Source: Erythrobacter sp. (GTDB lineage Bacteria > Pseudomonadota > Alphaproteobacteria > Sphingomonadales > Sphingomonadaceae). From it: DNA of 64,000 nt. Location of the stretch: NCBI GenBank assembly GCA_009993605.1, contig JAACTB010000007.1:620001-684000 (forward strand), written 5' to 3'. The translations under genes were made by a program, and so were the position numbers. This document shows positions 17,679 to 30,784 of this stretch, in pieces. The notes below the pieces were generated by a model, which searched no databases, was not told where the DNA came from, and saw only the letters and a list, made by a program, of their open reading frames with translations. Every line of letters begins with the position of its first letter. The stretch's first letter is position 1.

Positions 17679-18500
17679 TTACTCCACAAGAGCCGCGGCG
17701 TCGGCTTGCGCCTCGGCCTCGTTCGATCCGCCGCGACCAAGAAGGTCGGCGATCTTCTTGCCGCGACGCTGCGCCACCGATTTCGGCGACGTCTGGTCCT
17801 GCAGCGCGTCGAAGGTCGCACGGATCATGTTGTAGGGATTGGACGTGCCGACCGACTTGGTCACCACGTCGGCGACGCCAAGGCTTTCGAACACGGCGCG
17901 CATCGGACCACCGGCGATGATGCCGGTACCCGCCGGAGCCGTACGCACAGTCACCTTGCCCGCACCGAAACGACCATTGCCGTCATGGTGAAGCGTGCGA
18001 CCGTCCTTCAACGGGACGCGGATCATGTGCTTGCGCGCAGCGGCAGTCGCCTTGCTGATCGCTTCCGGCACTTCGCGGGCCTTGCCCTTGCCGAAACCGA
18101 CGCGGCCCGAGCCGTCGCCGACAACGACCAGCGCTGCGAAACCGAAGCGCTTACCGCCCTTCACGGTCTTGGAGACGCGGTTGATGTGGACCAGCTTCTC
18201 GATGATGCCGTCGTCTTCTTCCTCGCGGCGTCCGCCACGACGATCGTCGCGACCACGGCCACGGCCGCGACCGCCACCATCGCGACCGCCACGGTCATTA
18301 CCGCCACGGCCACCACGCTGACGCGGCTGGCCTTCGGCGCCCTGGGCGGGCGACTGGTTGTCGGCCGCTTCCGACGGCGTGTCCGCCACGGCAGGCTGCT
18401 CGTTCGTAACGGCGTGCTCGGTCTGAGCGGTCGCCGTTTCGGTCGCAGCGGGAGCCGCGGTTTCGCCGGTGTTGTCCGGGGTCTTGTTCTCGTCGGCCAT
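17679..18500 (-). CDS. rpsE: 30S ribosomal protein S5 with long N-terminal extension
   Basis: 273 residues, about 100 more than typical S5. Residues 1-60 are acidic and Ala/Thr-rich. Residues 61-92 are an RGG-type tract ([28 protein letters not shown]). The S5 core starts near residue 98 with [24 protein letters not shown] and includes [19 protein letters not shown] and [18 protein letters not shown]5 shapes the mRNA entry tunnel and decoding accuracy. RGG tracts commonly bind RNA, so the extension may do so near the mRNA entry, which is inference. The ATG at 18500 keeps the whole extension. Confidence 0.95.
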   Translation of the reverse strand: MADENKTPDNTGETAAPAATETATAQTEHAVTNEQPAVADTPSEAADNQSPAQGAEGQPRQRGGRGGNDRGGRDGGGRGRGRGRDDRRGGRREEEDDGIIEKLVHINRVSKTVKGGKRFGFAALVVVGDGSGRVGFGKGKAREVPEAISKATAAARKHMIRVPLKDGRTLHHDGNGRFGAGKVTVRTAPAGTGIIAGGPMRAVFESLGVADVVTKSVGTSNPYNMIRATFDALQDQTSPKSVAQRRGKKIADLLGRGGSNEAEAQADAAALVE

Positions 18501-18502
18501 AA

Positions 18503-18847
18503 TCAGAACTCCAGCCCGCCTTCACGGGCGGCATCGGCCAGCGCCTTGACGCGACCATGGAACAGGAAGCCACCGCGGTCGAACACGACGGTGGTCACGC
18601 CGGCCTTCTTGGCGGCGGCGGCGATGTCCTTGCCGACCTGCTGCGCGGCATCGACATTGGCACCCGATCCCGAGGCACCCAGCGTGGAAGCTGCGGCGAC
18701 GGTCTTGCCGGCGGCATCGTCGATGATCTGCGCATAGATATGCTTGCCGGTGCGGTGCACCGAAAGACGCGGCTTGCCGCCCGCACGGTTGCGGAGCGCC
18801 GTGCGGACACGGCGGCGACGGCGTTCGAAGAGGGAAAGCTTGGCCAT
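18503..18847 (-). CDS. rplR: 50S ribosomal protein L18
   Basis: 114 residues with [33 protein letters not shown] and the C-terminal [26 protein letters not shown] that binds 5S rRNA. Two bases separate it from rpsE and one from rplF, in standard spc order. Confidence 0.97.
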   Translation of the reverse strand: MAKLSLFERRRRRVRTALRNRAGGKPRLSVHRTGKHIYAQIIDDAAGKTVAAASTLGASGSGANVDAAQQVGKDIAAAAKKAGVTTVVFDRGGFLFHGRVKALADAAREGGLEF

Positions 18848-18848
18848 C

Positions 18849-19382
18849 TTACTTCTTCTTCCCTTCCTTGCGGAAGATATACTCGCCCTGGTACTTAATA
18901 CCCTTGCCCTTGTAGGGTTCGGGCTTGCGCCAGCGGCGGATTTCTGCGGCGAACTGGCCGACCTTCTGCTTGTCGATGCCCGAAACGATGATCGTCGTCT
19001 GATCGGGCGTCTTCACATCCAGGCCTTCAGGCACGTCGAGATCGACGTCGTGCGAATAGCCGAGCTGAAGCTTGAGCTTGTTGCCCTGCGTCGAGGCACG
19101 ATAGCCGACACCCGAGATCTGCAGCGTCTTGGAAAAACCTTCCGTTACGCCTTCGACCAGGTTCGAAACCATGGTGCGCTGCATACCCCAGAAGGCGCGG
19201 GCCTTCTGCGTATCGTTCGCAGGCTTTACCGAGATACCCTCGTCTTCGACCTTGTAGTCGATGAGGTCGGACAGGCCCATCGTGAGAGTGCCCTTGGGCC
19301 CCTTCACCGACAGCGTCTTGCCGTCGATATTGGCAGTGACCCCGCTGGGGATCGCCACCGGACGTTTACCGATGCGGCTCAT
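18849..19382 (-). CDS. rplF: 50S ribosomal protein L6
   Basis: 177 residues: [43 protein letters not shown] and the C-terminal signature [24 protein letters not shown]. It sits near the factor-binding site of the large subunit. Its start overlaps the rpsH stop by one base (TGATG). Confidence 0.98.
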   Translation of the reverse strand: MSRIGKRPVAIPSGVTANIDGKTLSVKGPKGTLTMGLSDLIDYKVEDEGISVKPANDTQKARAFWGMQRTMVSNLVEGVTEGFSKTLQISGVGYRASTQGNKLKLQLGYSHDVDLDVPEGLDVKTPDQTTIIVSGIDKQKVGQFAAEIRRWRKPEPYKGKGIKYQGEYIFRKEGKKK

Positions 19383-19777
19383 CAGAACACCTCCGCCAGC
19401 ACTTCGCCACCGACGTTCTCGCTGCGTGCTTCGTTGTCCGAAAGCACGCCGCGCGGGGTCGAGACGATGGTGATGCCAAGGCCGTTGCGCACGTTCGGAA
19501 GGTCCTTCGACCCCGAATAGACGCGGCGGCCCGGCTTGGAGACGCGAGCGACGTGCTTGATCGCAGGTTCGCCCTCGAAATACTTCAGTTCGATCCGCAG
19601 CGCCTTGTGCTTGCCGCTGTCGTCTTCGCTGTAGCCACGGATGTAGCCTTCGCGCTGGAGCACTTCCAGGACGTTCGCGCGCAGCTTGCTGGCGGGCGAG
19701 AGGACGCTGTCCTTCTTCGCCTGCTGGCCGTTGCGGATACGGGTGAGCATATCACCCAGGGGATCGGTCAATGCCAT
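19382..19777 (-). CDS. rpsH: 30S ribosomal protein S8
   Basis: 131 residues: [36 protein letters not shown] and the end [20 protein letters not shown].. typical of S8. It binds 16S rRNA in the central domain. In enterobacteria it represses the spc operon by binding the rplE region, and whether it does so here is not visible. Confidence 0.98.
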   Translation of the reverse strand: MALTDPLGDMLTRIRNGQQAKKDSVLSPASKLRANVLEVLQREGYIRGYSEDDSGKHKALRIELKYFEGEPAIKHVARVSKPGRRVYSGSKDLPNVRNGLGITIVSTPRGVLSDNEARSENVGGEVLAEVF

Positions 19778-19788
19778 GGTCTAGATCC

Positions 19789-20094
19789 TCACCAGCTCGA
19801 CTTGGTCAGGCCAGGGATCAGGCCTTTATTGCCAAGATCCCGCAGCTCGATGCGGTTGATGCCGAACTTGCGGTAATAGCCGCGCGGGCGGCCGGTGGTG
19901 GAGCAGCGGTTGCGCACACGCGTGGGATTCGCATTGCGCGGCAGTTCCGCCATCTTCAGGCGCGCCATCAGCCGTTCGCTTTCGTCGGCCGACTTGTCGT
20001 CCGCGATCGCCTTCAGCTTCTCGTACTTCGCAGCGTACTGCTTGACGAGCTTCTTGCGCTTCTCGTTCTTATTGATCGAACTCAGTTTCGCCAT
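19789..20094 (-). CDS. rpsN: 30S ribosomal protein S14 (zinc-free form)
   Basis: 101 residues starting [21 protein letters not shown] and ending with the [29 protein letters not shown] signature. Only one cysteine of the zinc-knuckle pattern remains, so this is the long C-minus type of S14. Confidence 0.97.
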   Translation of the reverse strand: MAKLSSINKNEKRKKLVKQYAAKYEKLKAIADDKSADESERLMARLKMAELPRNANPTRVRNRCSTTGRPRGYYRKFGINRIELRDLGNKGLIPGLTKSSW

Positions 20095-20120
20095 TGGACT
20101 TAAGTTCCTCTCTTAGCGGC

Positions 20121-20714
20121 TCACGCCGCTTCCTTCTCTTGTGACGCTTCCTGGCCTTCGGGGGCCGGGAACGGGAAACCGAACAGACGCAGCAGCTCGC
20201 GCGCCTCGTCGTCGGTCTTCGCCGTGGTGGTCACGATGATATCCATGCCACGGACCTTTTCGATCCGGTCGTAGCTGATCTCGGGGAACACGATCTGTTC
20301 CTTCATGCCCATCGCGTAATTGCCGCGCCCGTCGAAGCTCTTCGGGTTGAGGCCGCGAAAGTCGCGGATGCGGGGCATGGCGATGGTGACCAGGCGGTCC
20401 ATGAATTCGTACATGCGATCGCGGCGCAGGGTAACCTTCGCACCGATCGGCATGCCTTCGCGCAGCTTGAACTGGGCGATCGACTTCTTGGCTTTGGTAA
20501 TGACCGGCTTCTGGCCGGCGATCAGGGCCATTTCCTCGGCGGCGGTCTGGACCTTCTTCTTGTCCTGGCTCGCCTCGCCCACGCCCATGTTGAGCGTGAC
20601 TTTTTCGATCCGCGGGACTTCGAGACGGTTCTTGTAACCGAACTTCTCTGTCATCGCCTTGACGACCTCGTCCTCGTACTTCTTCTTGAAGCGCGGCGTG
20701 TAGTTATCAGCCAT
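20121..20714 (-). CDS. rplE: 50S ribosomal protein L5
   Basis: 197 residues: [69 protein letters not shown]. It binds 5S rRNA. The last 12 residues ([12 protein letters not shown]) are an extra polar tail. Its start overlaps the rplX stop region by 8 bases. Confidence 0.98.
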   Translation of the reverse strand: MADNYTPRFKKKYEDEVVKAMTEKFGYKNRLEVPRIEKVTLNMGVGEASQDKKKVQTAAEEMALIAGQKPVITKAKKSIAQFKLREGMPIGAKVTLRRDRMYEFMDRLVTIAMPRIRDFRGLNPKSFDGRGNYAMGMKEQIVFPEISYDRIEKVRGMDIIVTTTAKTDDEARELLRLFGFPFPAPEGQEASQEKEAA

Positions 20715-21027
20715 CGATGGTCTCCCCGGACTTCACGGCGACGCGCACCTTCTTGCCGTCCTTCTCTTCGAAACGGACGCGGGTGGGCTTGCCGTCCTTC
20801 GGATCGGCCAGCGCGACCTTGGAGATGTGCATCGGGGCCGGAAAACGGTCGATGCCACCCTGCGGGTTCTGCTGGTTCGGCTTGCGGTGACGGGTGGCGA
20901 CGTTCACGCCTTCGACGACGATCTTGCCGTCCTTGGGCATGACCTTCTCGACCGTGCCCGTCTGGCCCTTGTCCTTGCCGGACAGGACGACGACGGTGTC
21001 ACCCTTCTTGATCTTGGCGGCGGCCAT
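20707..21027 (-). CDS. rplX: 50S ribosomal protein L24
   Basis: 106 residues: [24 protein letters not shown] (KOW motif), [20 protein letters not shown]. The start was placed at the ATG at 21027, which overlaps the rplN stop by one base. The open frame continues upstream without sense. L24 initiates large-subunit assembly. Confidence 0.97.
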   Translation of the reverse strand: MAAAKIKKGDTVVVLSGKDKGQTGTVEKVMPKDGKIVVEGVNVATRHRKPNQQNPQGGIDRFPAPMHISKVALADPKDGKPTRVRFEEKDGKKVRVAVKSGETIDG

Positions 21028-21395
21028 TACAGCACCTCCGGAGCGAGCGAGATGATCTTCATGAAGCCGCGGCCGCGCAGTTCGCGCACCACCGGGCCGA
21101 AGATACGGGTGCCGATCGGCTCTTCGCTCTTGTTCACGAGCACGGCGGCATTGCTGTCGAAGCGGATCACGCTGCCATCGGGACGGCGAACGTCCTTCTT
21201 GGTGCGGACGATCACGGCGCGATGGACGTCGCCCTTCTTCACCTTGGCGCGCGGCTGGGCTTCCTTCACGGAAACCACGATCACGTCCCCGACACTCGCG
21301 GTGCGGCGCTTCGAGCCGCCCAGTACCTTGATGCACTGGACGCGCTTGGCGCCGCTATTGTCCGCGACGTCGAGATTGGATTGCATCTGGATCAT
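21027..21395 (-). CDS. rplN: 50S ribosomal protein L14
   Basis: 122 residues: [27 protein letters not shown], and ends with [23 protein letters not shown], the complete L14 pattern. It lies between rpsQ and rplX, the standard order. Confidence 0.98.
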   Translation of the reverse strand: MIQMQSNLDVADNSGAKRVQCIKVLGGSKRRTASVGDVIVVSVKEAQPRAKVKKGDVHRAVIVRTKKDVRRPDGSVIRFDSNAAVLVNKSEEPIGTRIFGPVVRELRGRGFMKIISLAPEVL

Positions 21396-21451
21396 CGATC
21401 CGGTTCCTTCTCTTGGCTTGCCGGGACGAAAGCCCGGCAGTTCCGATTACG

Positions 21452-21742
21452 TCAGTTTCCTGCGGCTTCGACTTCGAGGTCCGCCTCGACAGCCTGCGTG
21501 CCGCCCGCCGTCACCCGGTCCTTGACCTGCCAGGTCTTGGTCTTCGAGATCGGCTTAGTTTCTTCGATGCGCACGACGTCGCCGAGCGTGTACTCGTTCT
21601 GCTCGTCATGGGCGTGATACTTTTTCGAGCGACGGATGATCTTCCCGTAAAGCGGGTGCTTCACCTTACGCTCGACGAGCACGGTCACGGTCTTGTCGGT
21701 CTTGTCCGAGGTCACCGTGCCGATCAGGATACGCTTTGGCAT
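21452..21742 (-). CDS. rpsQ: 30S ribosomal protein S17
   Basis: 96 residues starting [19 protein letters not shown] with [19 protein letters not shown] and [18 protein letters not shown]. The ATG at 21742 fits the family start. The additional in-frame codons up to 21787 overlap rpmC and were rejected. Confidence 0.97.
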   Translation of the reverse strand: MPKRILIGTVTSDKTDKTVTVLVERKVKHPLYGKIIRRSKKYHAHDEQNEYTLGDVVRIEETKPISKTKTWQVKDRVTAGGTQAVEADLEVEAAGN

Positions 21743-21752
21743 AGTCTGTTCC

Positions 21753-21962
21753 TTAAGCCTTGGCAGCCGAAGCGCGGGTGCGTTCACCCTGCAACGTCTT
21801 GATCGTGGCGATCGAGCGGCGCACTTCGCGGATGCGAGCCGGCTTTTCCAGCTGGTTGGTCGCGGCCTGGAAGCGCAGGTTGAACTGCTCGCGCTTGAGC
21901 GAGGTCAGCTCTTCGGCGAGCTGATCGTCCGACTTCTGGCGGAGGTCTTCAGTCTTGCTCAC
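21753..21962 (-). CDS. rpmC: 50S ribosomal protein L29
   Basis: 69 residues forming two helices: [46 protein letters not shown]. Its start overlaps the rplP stop by 4 bases (ATGA), indicating coupled translation. Confidence 0.97.
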   Translation of the reverse strand: MSKTEDLRQKSDDQLAEELTSLKREQFNLRFQAATNQLEKPARIREVRRSIATIKTLQGERTRASAAKA

Positions 21963-22396
21963 GCTTCGCCTCCCAGGTGCGAGGTGTCGCCGAGGCGGGC
22001 AACGACCTTGGTCTTGACGGGCAGCTTCATCGCGGCGCGCTCGAACGCTTCGGCGGCGAGCGGACCCGCGACACCGTCGAGTTCGAACAGGATGCGACCC
22101 GGCTTCACGCGGGCGGCCCAGTATTCGATCGAGCCCTTGCCCTTACCCTGACGGACTTCGGCAGGCTTCTTCGAAACCGGCACGTCCGGGAACACGCGGA
22201 TCCAGAGACGGCCCTGACGCTTGATGTGGCGCGTGATCGCGCGGCGAGCCGCTTCGATCTGGCGTGCGGTGATCCGCTCCGGCTCCAGCGCCTTCAGGCC
22301 GTACGACCCGAAATTGAGCGCGGTGCCGCCCTTGGCGTTGCCGTGGATACGGCCCTTGAACGCCTTGCGGTACTTGGTTTTCTTCGGTTGCAGCAT
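21959..22396 (-). CDS. rplP: 50S ribosomal protein L16
   Basis: 145 residues: [57 protein letters not shown], and the conserved RMG-type region [19 protein letters not shown]. It contributes to the A-site/peptidyl transferase region. Confidence 0.98.
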   Translation of the reverse strand: MLQPKKTKYRKAFKGRIHGNAKGGTALNFGSYGLKALEPERITARQIEAARRAITRHIKRQGRLWIRVFPDVPVSKKPAEVRQGKGKGSIEYWAARVKPGRILFELDGVAGPLAAEAFERAAMKLPVKTKVVARLGDTSHLGGEA

Positions 22397-22418
22397 GGTG
22401 CTTTCCTATGTCCTGCAA

Positions 22419-23114
22419 TCAGCGCGCGGGGCGCACGCCCGAGGTCTGCGATTCCATCATCAGACGGTCATGCGCGGTCGGATCGTGGCCGAGGATCTCG
22501 CCCTTGAAGACCCACACCTTGATGCCGATGATGCCGTAGGCGGTCAGCGCCTCGGCTTCGGCATAGTCGATGTTGGCGCGCAGCGTGTGAAGCGGCACGC
22601 GGCCTTCGCGGTACTGTTCGACACGCGCGATTTCCGCGCCGCCGAGACGGCCACCGCACACGATCTTGATACCTTCGGCACCCAGACGCATGGCGGACTG
22701 GATCGCGCGCTTCATCGCCCGGCGGAATGCCACGCGGCGGATCAGCTGGTCGGCGATGCCCTGGGCGACGAGCTTGGCATCGACTTCCGGCTTGCGGATT
22801 TCGACGATGTTCAGCTTCACTTCGCTGGCGGTCATCGTGGCAAGCTTCGAACGCAGCTTTTCGATGTCCGCGCCCTTCTTGCCGATGATGACACCGGGAC
22901 GCGCGGCATAGATCGAGATGCGGCAAAGCTTGGCCGGACGCTCGATCACCACCTTCGAGATCGCGGCCTGCGGCAGCGAGCTGACGATGTGCTTGCGGAT
23001 CTCGATGTCCTCGCTGAGCAGCTTGGCATAGTCGCGCCCTTCGGCGTACCAGCGGCTGTCCCAGGTGCGGTTGATCTGCAGACGCAGACCGATCGGATTG
23101 CTCTTGTGACCCAT
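22419..23114 (-). CDS. rpsC: 30S ribosomal protein S3
   Basis: 231 residues: [24 protein letters not shown], a KH domain with [17 protein letters not shown], and the C-terminal domain [44 protein letters not shown]. It forms part of the mRNA entry site and helicase. One base separates it from rplV. Confidence 0.98.
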   Translation of the reverse strand: MGHKSNPIGLRLQINRTWDSRWYAEGRDYAKLLSEDIEIRKHIVSSLPQAAISKVVIERPAKLCRISIYAARPGVIIGKKGADIEKLRSKLATMTASEVKLNIVEIRKPEVDAKLVAQGIADQLIRRVAFRRAMKRAIQSAMRLGAEGIKIVCGGRLGGAEIARVEQYREGRVPLHTLRANIDYAEAEALTAYGIIGIKVWVFKGEILGHDPTAHDRLMMESQTSGVRPAR

Positions 23115-23115
23115 G

Positions 23116-23493
23116 TTACGCCTCTTCCTGCTCGCGAACCACGATCCGCAGCCGGCTGAACGGCTTAAGGATACGCGTGGACTTGCCGCGGCCGCGTGTG
23201 TGGAACCGCTTCATGGTGATCGACTTGCCGACCGAAGCTTCCGCAACGACTAGGGCATCGACATCCAGATCGTGATTGTTTTCCGCGTTGGCGATCGCGG
23301 ATGCGAGCACCTTGCTGGCGTCGCGCGCCATCGCCTTCTTAGAGAAAGCGAGGATGTTGAGGGCCTCTTCGGCCTTCTTGCCGCGGATCAGACCGGCGAC
23401 GAGGTTCAGCTTCTGGGCCGAACCACGGATCGTGGTGCCGACGGCCAGAGCCTCGTTCTCACCGACGCGGCGGGGTGCCTTCTGCTTGCTCAT
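23116..23493 (-). CDS. rplV: 50S ribosomal protein L22
   Basis: 125 residues: [39 protein letters not shown], then [40 protein letters not shown], the extended loop lining the exit tunnel. Start overlaps the rpsS stop by one base. Confidence 0.98.
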   Translation of the reverse strand: MSKQKAPRRVGENEALAVGTTIRGSAQKLNLVAGLIRGKKAEEALNILAFSKKAMARDASKVLASAIANAENNHDLDVDALVVAEASVGKSITMKRFHTRGRGKSTRILKPFSRLRIVVREQEEA

Positions 23494-23768
23494 CAGCGCT
23501 TGCCCTTCTTGTCGGCGGCGTGGCCCGGGAAGGTGCGCGTAGGCGCGAATTCACCGAGCTTGTGGCCGACCATCTCTTCCGAAACGGAAACCGGGATGAA
23601 CTTGTGGCCATTGTAGACGTTGAACGTCAGGCCGACGAATTGGGGGAGGATCGTGCTGCGCCGCGACCAGGTCTTGATCGGCTTGGTGCTGCTCGCATCC
23701 TGCGCGGTTTCGGCCTTCTTGAGAAGGCTGAGTTCCACGAACGGACCCTTCCAGACGGAACGTGCCAT
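23493..23768 (-). CDS. rpsS: 30S ribosomal protein S19
   Basis: 91 residues: [72 protein letters not shown]. It is located in the 30S head with S13. Standard S10-operon position after rplB. Confidence 0.98.
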   Translation of the reverse strand: MARSVWKGPFVELSLLKKAETAQDASSTKPIKTWSRRSTILPQFVGLTFNVYNGHKFIPVSVSEEMVGHKLGEFAPTRTFPGHAADKKGKR

Positions 23769-23774
23769 GTGCGC

Positions 23775-24611
23775 TTACCTCTTCTTCTTGGCGTGGCGCG
23801 AACGGATGATCATCTTGTCCGTCTGCTTGTTGTTGCGCGTACGGGCGCCCTTGGTCGGCTTGCCCCACGGAGTGACCGGGTGACGACCGCCCGAGGTCCG
23901 GCCTTCACCACCACCATGCGGGTGGTCGACCGGGTTCTTGGCGACACCGCGCGTCAGCGGCTTCACGCCCATCCAGCGGCGACGACCGGCCTTGCCCAGG
24001 TTCTGGTTCTGGTTGTCGGGGTTCGACACGGCGCCAACGGTGCCCATGCAGTCGGCACGCAGATAACGCTGCTCGCCGCTGTTCAGGCGCACGATGACCA
24101 TGCCGCGATCGCGACCGACCAGCTGGACGTAGGCCCCGGCGGAACGAGCGATCTGCCCGCCCTTGCCCGGCTTCATTTCCACATTGTGGCAGATCGTGCC
24201 GACCGGCATCTGACCCAGAAGCATGGCATTGCCAGGCTTCGTATCGGTCTTCTCGCCAGCCACGACCTTGTCGCCGACAGCGAGACGCTGCGGAGCGATG
24301 ATGTAGGCCTGCTCGCCATCGGTATAGCTCACGAGAGCGATGAAGGCGGTGCGGTTGGGATCGTATTCGATCCGCTCGACAGTGCCTTCGACGTCCCACT
24401 TGCGACGCTTGAAGTCGATGAAGCGGTACTTCTGCTTGTGACCGCCGCCCATGCCGCGCGAGGTCTTGTGACCCTTGTTGTTGCGGCCACCCGTCTTGCG
24501 CTTGCCTTCTGTGAGCGACTTGACCGGCTTGCCCTTATACAGGCCGGACTTGTCGACGAGGATGAGGCCGCGGCGCGCGGGGCTCGTCGGATTGTAATTC
24601 TTCAGTGCCAT
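23775..24611 (-). CDS. rplB: 50S ribosomal protein L2
   Basis: 278 residues: [56 protein letters not shown], and the C-terminal signature [35 protein letters not shown]. It contacts the peptidyl transferase centre and bridges the subunits. Confidence 0.98.
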   Translation of the reverse strand: MALKNYNPTSPARRGLILVDKSGLYKGKPVKSLTEGKRKTGGRNNKGHKTSRGMGGGHKQKYRFIDFKRRKWDVEGTVERIEYDPNRTAFIALVSYTDGEQAYIIAPQRLAVGDKVVAGEKTDTKPGNAMLLGQMPVGTICHNVEMKPGKGGQIARSAGAYVQLVGRDRGMVIVRLNSGEQRYLRADCMGTVGAVSNPDNQNQNLGKAGRRRWMGVKPLTRGVAKNPVDHPHGGGEGRTSGGRHPVTPWGKPTKGARTRNNKQTDKMIIRSRHAKKKR

Positions 24612-24615
24612 GGGA

Positions 24616-24933
24616 TCAGCTCACACCTTCCGTGATGTCGATCATCGAGCCCTCGGCGAGGGTCACGATCGCCTTCTTCACGTCGTTGCGCTTGTAGGGC
24701 TTGCCCTTCCAGCGCTTGGTCTTGCCCTTCACGTTGATCGTGTTGACGGCGACGACCTTGGCCTTCTGGCCGGAATAGATCGCTTCCACCGCTTCCTTGA
24801 TCTGCGGCTTGGTCGCATCGCCCGCCACCTTGAACACAACCGCGTTGTGCTCCGAAGCCATGGTCGACTTCTCGGTGATGTGGGGCGAGAGGATCACGTC
24901 GTAGTGACGTGCATCGATGTCCTGCTTAGCCAT
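24616..24933 (-). CDS. rplW: 50S ribosomal protein L23
   Basis: 105 residues: [79 protein letters not shown]. It is the docking site for trigger factor and SRP at the tunnel exit. Overlaps rplD by 8 bases. Confidence 0.98.
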   Translation of the reverse strand: MAKQDIDARHYDVILSPHITEKSTMASEHNAVVFKVAGDATKPQIKEAVEAIYSGQKAKVVAVNTINVKGKTKRWKGKPYKRNDVKKAIVTLAEGSMIDITEGVS

Positions 24934-25549
24934 TGAAACGGCCCTCCAGCTTGGCGACCGCGTCCTTGGTGAGGACCAGCGTGTCGTGCTTCAGGATGTC
25001 GTAGACATTGGCGCCCATCGCGGGGAGGACGTTGATGCCAGGCAGGTTGCGCGCGGCCTTCTTGAAGCCGTCATTGACCGTGTCGCCGTCTACGAAGAGG
25101 ACCTTGCCGTTCCAGCCATTGTTGTCGAACTGGGCCTTCAGCGCCTTGGTCTTAGCATCGGTAAGCTCAAGGCTGTCGACGACGATAAGGCCGTCCTTCG
25201 CCTTGCTAGACAGCGCCATCTTCAAACCGAGCGCACGAACCTTCTTGTTCAGCGACTGGTTGAAATCACGCTTGCGCGCACCGTGCGCCTTGCCGCCGCC
25301 GATGAAGATCGGAGCGCCGCGATCGCCGTGGCGAGCGCCGCCCGAGCCCTTCTGGGCACCGAACTTCTTGCCGGTACGCGCCACGTCCGAACGCTCGCGC
25401 GTCGGGCGGGCGGTGCCGCGGCGGTTTTCGAGCTGCCAGGTGACGACACGGTGCAGGATATCCGCACGCGGCTCGACCCCGAACACCTCGTCGTTGAGCT
25501 CGACGTCGCCAGCGGCTTTTCCGTCGATTTTCTGGACCTTCACCTTCAC
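24926..25549 (-). CDS. rplD: 50S ribosomal protein L4
   Basis: 207 residues read from a GTG at 25549: [20 protein letters not shown], then [41 protein letters not shown]. An AAGGAGG ribosome-binding site overlaps the end of rplC, 9 bases upstream of the GTG. The longer open frame to 25645 overlaps rplC and has no family similarity. In enterobacteria L4 regulates the S10 operon, which is untested here. Confidence 0.96.
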   Translation of the reverse strand: MKVKVQKIDGKAAGDVELNDEVFGVEPRADILHRVVTWQLENRRGTARPTRERSDVARTGKKFGAQKGSGGARHGDRGAPIFIGGGKAHGARKRDFNQSLNKKVRALGLKMALSSKAKDGLIVVDSLELTDAKTKALKAQFDNNGWNGKVLFVDGDTVNDGFKKAARNLPGINVLPAMGANVYDILKHDTLVLTKDAVAKLEGRFNG

Positions 25550-25553
25550 GGGA

Positions 25554-26435
25554 TCAGCCCTCCTTGTTCTCGCCGGCGTCCTTGTCGACGCTCGGCGTGG
25601 TGCTGTTGTCTTCGGCGGCGCCAGTGTCGGCATCCGCACCCGCATCCTGCTGCTGCAGAAGCTTTTCCTGCTGCTCGGCGGAGACTTCGGGGTTCACGGT
25701 GCTTTCGGCAGCGCTCTCGACGAGACCGGCATCCGCTTCCTGATGCTCGAATTCGTCACGGTTGCGATACATCACGCCCGGGAACGGGAGGTCTTCATGC
25801 TTCACCTTCACGGCGTCGCGAACGAGCATCCAGCTGTTCTTCGCGCCGGGCACCGAGCCCTTGACGAAAAGCAGGCCGCGATCGGCGTCGGTGCGCACGA
25901 TTTCGAGGTTCTGCTGGGTGCGCTGACGGTCGCCCATGTGGCCGGCCATCTTCTTGCCCTTGAACACGCGGCCCGGATCCTGGCGGTTACCCGTCGAACC
26001 GTGCGAACGGTGGCTGAGCGAAACGCCGTGCGTGGCGCGAAGACCACCGAAGCCCCAACGCTTCATGGCGCCGGCGAAGCCCTTGCCCTGCGTGTGGCCG
26101 GTGATGTCGACCTTCTGGCCGGCGATGAAATGTTCGGCCGAGATGCGCGCGCCGACCGGCAGCAGCCCGTCTTCGCCTTCGACGCGGAATTCCGCGACCT
26201 TCATCTTCAGGCCCACATCCGCCTTGGCGAAAGCTTCGCGCTGCGGCTTGCTGACATTCTTCTGCTTCGCTTCACCTGCGCCAAGCTGAACAGCGAAATA
26301 GCCGTCACGGTCGCCCGTGCGGTGAGCGGTAACCTGGCAGTTCTCAAGAGCAAGAACGGTCACGGGAACGTGACGTCCATCCTCCTGGAACAGGCGGGTC
26401 ATCCCGACTTTCTTTGCGATCACGCCAGTGCGCAT
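25554..26435 (-). CDS. rplC: 50S ribosomal protein L3 with acidic C-terminal extension
   Basis: 293 residues, where L3 is usually about 210-250. The core starts [30 protein letters not shown] and contains [51 protein letters not shown]. Residues about 235-293 are a Glu/Asp/Gln/Ala-rich tail ([20 protein letters not shown]) with no L3 counterpart. ATG at 26435 is chosen over an in-frame TTG at 26441 because AAGGAG lies 8 bases upstream. It begins ribosome assembly near the peptidyl transferase centre. Confidence 0.96.
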   Translation of the reverse strand: MRTGVIAKKVGMTRLFQEDGRHVPVTVLALENCQVTAHRTGDRDGYFAVQLGAGEAKQKNVSKPQREAFAKADVGLKMKVAEFRVEGEDGLLPVGARISAEHFIAGQKVDITGHTQGKGFAGAMKRWGFGGLRATHGVSLSHRSHGSTGNRQDPGRVFKGKKMAGHMGDRQRTQQNLEIVRTDADRGLLFVKGSVPGAKNSWMLVRDAVKVKHEDLPFPGVMYRNRDEFEHQEADAGLVESAAESTVNPEVSAEQQEKLLQQQDAGADADTGAAEDNSTTPSVDKDAGENKEG

Positions 26436-26682
26436 CGTCAAAACTCCTTCACAGAGGCACCCCGGCGAAATCCGAGGGTGCTTGTCAGCCCGTTTTTCGA
26501 TGCGTCGCCCCGTCCGGGCTGAACTGCCCTTCCCTAAAGAAGAGCGAGACGGGGGACGCAGGCCCGGATGAAATCCGGCGGTATCCCGATGTCTTGTCTT
26601 GCCTTGCGGCGAGACGGGCCTTCGGGGGCCCTGAACTGTCCGGTGCGCTTAGCGTCCTTCCGGCGGGACGGAAACCCCTCGC
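26436..26682 (-). other. 247-bp structured spacer between rpsJ and rplC
   Basis: No gene was seen. On the transcribed strand several inverted repeats occur: GCACCCCGG/CCGAGGGTGC (26458-26481) just upstream of the rplC ribosome-binding site, TCAGCCCG/CGGGCTGA (26485-26522), and CCGGATGAAATCCGG near 26570. No T-run terminator follows them. This much structure within the S10 operon suggests a regulatory RNA segment. Confidence 0.5.
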
Positions 26683-26994
26683 TTAGGCGAGCTTGATTTC
26701 GACGTTCACGCCCGCGGCGAGGTCCAGCTTCATCAGCGCATCGACCGTCTGGGCGTTTGGCTGCACGATGTCGAGCAACCGCTTGTAAGTGCGCACCTCG
26801 AACTGCTCGCGCGACTTCTTGTCGATGTGCGGGCCGCGGTTCACGGTGAACTTCTCGATACGCGTCGGCATGGGAATGGGGCCGCGAATAAGAGCACCCG
26901 TGCGACGTGCGGTGTCTGCGATTTCGCCAGTCGCCTGGTCGAGAACGCGGTGATCGAACGCCTTGAGGCGGATGCGGATGTTCTGAGCTTCCAT
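26683..26994 (-). CDS. rpsJ: 30S ribosomal protein S10 (NusE)
   Basis: 103 residues: [63 protein letters not shown], complete S10. It acts in the 30S head and as NusE in antitermination. First gene of the S10 operon, with a terminator and a good promoter in the upstream gap to tuf. Confidence 0.98.
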   Translation of the reverse strand: MEAQNIRIRLKAFDHRVLDQATGEIADTARRTGALIRGPIPMPTRIEKFTVNRGPHIDKKSREQFEVRTYKRLLDIVQPNAQTVDALMKLDLAAGVNVEIKLA

Positions 26995-27144
26995 TACCTA
27001 TACCGATGCGAAAGAGCCAAGGGACCACCCAACGGATCGAGCTATCCCAAAAACAAAGGCCTGCCTCGCTTTAGCCCGGTTTCCCGGAACGGGCGGCCTC
27101 GTGAAATTCGTGTCGCGAGGGACGAATCCCCCGCTGGAGGCGCG

Positions 27145-27173
27145 CATATACGGGGAAGCCGGTTTGCTGGCAA
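27145..27173 (-). promoter_or_regulatory. putative S10-operon promoter
   Basis: On the minus strand TTGCCA and TATATG are separated by exactly 17 bases, about 150 bases upstream of rpsJ and downstream of the tuf terminator. This is the best sigma-70-like match seen in the window. Confidence 0.6.
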
Positions 27174-27261
27174 CCCCCTAATCCGGCCTCTTTCCGCATT
27201 CCTTCACAGGACACGACGAGCCGTGCCATGAGGCGGTTGCAGACCGGAATCACGCTTCCAT

Positions 27262-27300
27262 AAAACGAGGCCCGGCTCCCCATCGGGGAAGCCGGGCCAT
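27262..27300 (-). terminator. Rho-independent terminator after tuf
   Basis: Minus strand: GGCCCGGCTTCCCC pairs with GGGGAGCCGGGCC (one bulged base, loop of 3), followed by TCGTTTTA. The stem is 12-13 bp and strong. It separates the str operon from the S10 operon. Confidence 0.8.
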
Positions 27301-27347
27301 CATTTTCGGCTATCGTCACACCCCTTTCGGGGAGCGCGAAACCTGGA

Positions 27348-28523
27348 TTACTTCGTGATGTTCGCCACGACGCCCGAGCCGACGGTGCGGCCGCCTTCAC
27401 GGATGGCGAAACGCAGACCTTCGTCCATGGCGATCGGCGCGATCAGCTTGACGTTGATCGTCACGTTGTCGCCCGGCATCACCATTTCGGTGCCTTCGGG
27501 AAGGATCACTTCGCCGGTCACGTCGGTGGTGCGGAAGTAGAACTGCGGGCGGTAGTTGGCGAAGAACGGCGTGTGACGGCCGCCCTCGTCCTTCGACAGC
27601 ACGTAGACTTCGGCGCTGAAGTCAGTGTGCGGCGTAACCGAACCCGGCTTCGCGAGGACCTGGCCACGCTCGACGGCTTCACGACCGACACCACGGATCA
27701 GGGCGCCGATGTTGTCGCCCGCTTCACCACGGTCGAGCAGCTTGCGGAACATTTCCACGCCGGTGACGGTGGTCTTCTGCGTGTCCTTGATGCCGATGAT
27801 TTCGACTTCGTCGCCCACGTTCACAACGCCGGTTTCGACACGGCCGGTGACGACCGTACCACGACCCGAGATCGAGAACACGTCTTCGATCGGCATCAGG
27901 AAGTCCTTGTCGACCGGACGATCGGGCTGCGGGATATAGCTGTCGACAGCGTCCATCAGTTCCTTGATCGACTTTTCGCCGATTTCCTCGTCGCGGCCTT
28001 CGAGAGCGGCCAGAGCCGAACCCTTGACGACGGGGATTTCGTCACCGTCGAAGCCGTATTCGCTCAGCAGTTCGCGAACTTCCAGTTCGACCAGCTCGAG
28101 CAGTTCCTCGTCGTCGACCTGATCGACCTTGTTGAGGTACACGACCAGCTGCGGAACGCCGACCTGGCGAGCGAGCAGGATGTGCTCACGCGTCTGCGGC
28201 ATGGGGCCGTCGGCGGCGTTCACGACCAGGATCGCGCCGTCCATCTGGGCGGCACCGGTGATCATATTCTTCACGTAGTCGGCGTGGCCCGGGCAGTCGA
28301 CGTGCGCATAGTGGCGCGCGTCGGTTTCGTATTCGACGTGCGCGGTCGAAATGGTGATACCACGCTCACGCTCTTCGGGGGCCTTGTCGATGTTGGCGAA
28401 ATCGACAGCCGAACCCTGGACCTTGGTGATCGCGGCGGTCAGCGTGGTCTTGCCGTGGTCGACGTGACCGATGGTGCCGATGTTGCAGTGCGGCTTGTTC
28501 CGCTCGAATTTTTCCTTCGCCAT
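27348..28523 (-). CDS. tuf: elongation factor Tu
   Basis: 391 residues delivering aminoacyl-tRNA to the ribosome. G1 [15 protein letters not shown]2/switch [12 protein letters not shown]3 [13 protein letters not shown]4 NKVD, followed by beta-barrel domains ([26 protein letters not shown]). Complete, in the canonical position after fusA. Confidence 0.98.
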   Translation of the reverse strand: MAKEKFERNKPHCNIGTIGHVDHGKTTLTAAITKVQGSAVDFANIDKAPEERERGITISTAHVEYETDARHYAHVDCPGHADYVKNMITGAAQMDGAILVVNAADGPMPQTREHILLARQVGVPQLVVYLNKVDQVDDEELLELVELEVRELLSEYGFDGDEIPVVKGSALAALEGRDEEIGEKSIKELMDAVDSYIPQPDRPVDKDFLMPIEDVFSISGRGTVVTGRVETGVVNVGDEVEIIGIKDTQKTTVTGVEMFRKLLDRGEAGDNIGALIRGVGREAVERGQVLAKPGSVTPHTDFSAEVYVLSKDEGGRHTPFFANYRPQFYFRTTDVTGEVILPEGTEMVMPGDNVTINVKLIAPIAMDEGLRFAIREGGRTVGSGVVANITK

Positions 28524-28648
28524 TGTACTCTTAACCTCTGTCTAAGATTGAATCTCTGCGGGGGAGAGAGACGGCACCCGCCGAAACAGGCGCCGCCCCT
28601 AGCTGTATCGCTCGCCTTAGGCAAGCTACTCCTTGACCCCATTCGCCG

Positions 28649-30784
<2,136 letters not shown>

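Larger units (their letters stand above)
26995..27347. other. 353-bp spacer between rpsJ and tuf
   Basis: No gene was seen. It contains the tuf terminator (27262-27300), the S10 promoter (27145-27173) and an rpsJ leader of about 140 bases with a small inverted repeat GCCCG/CGGGC at 27074-27094. Confidence 0.6.
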
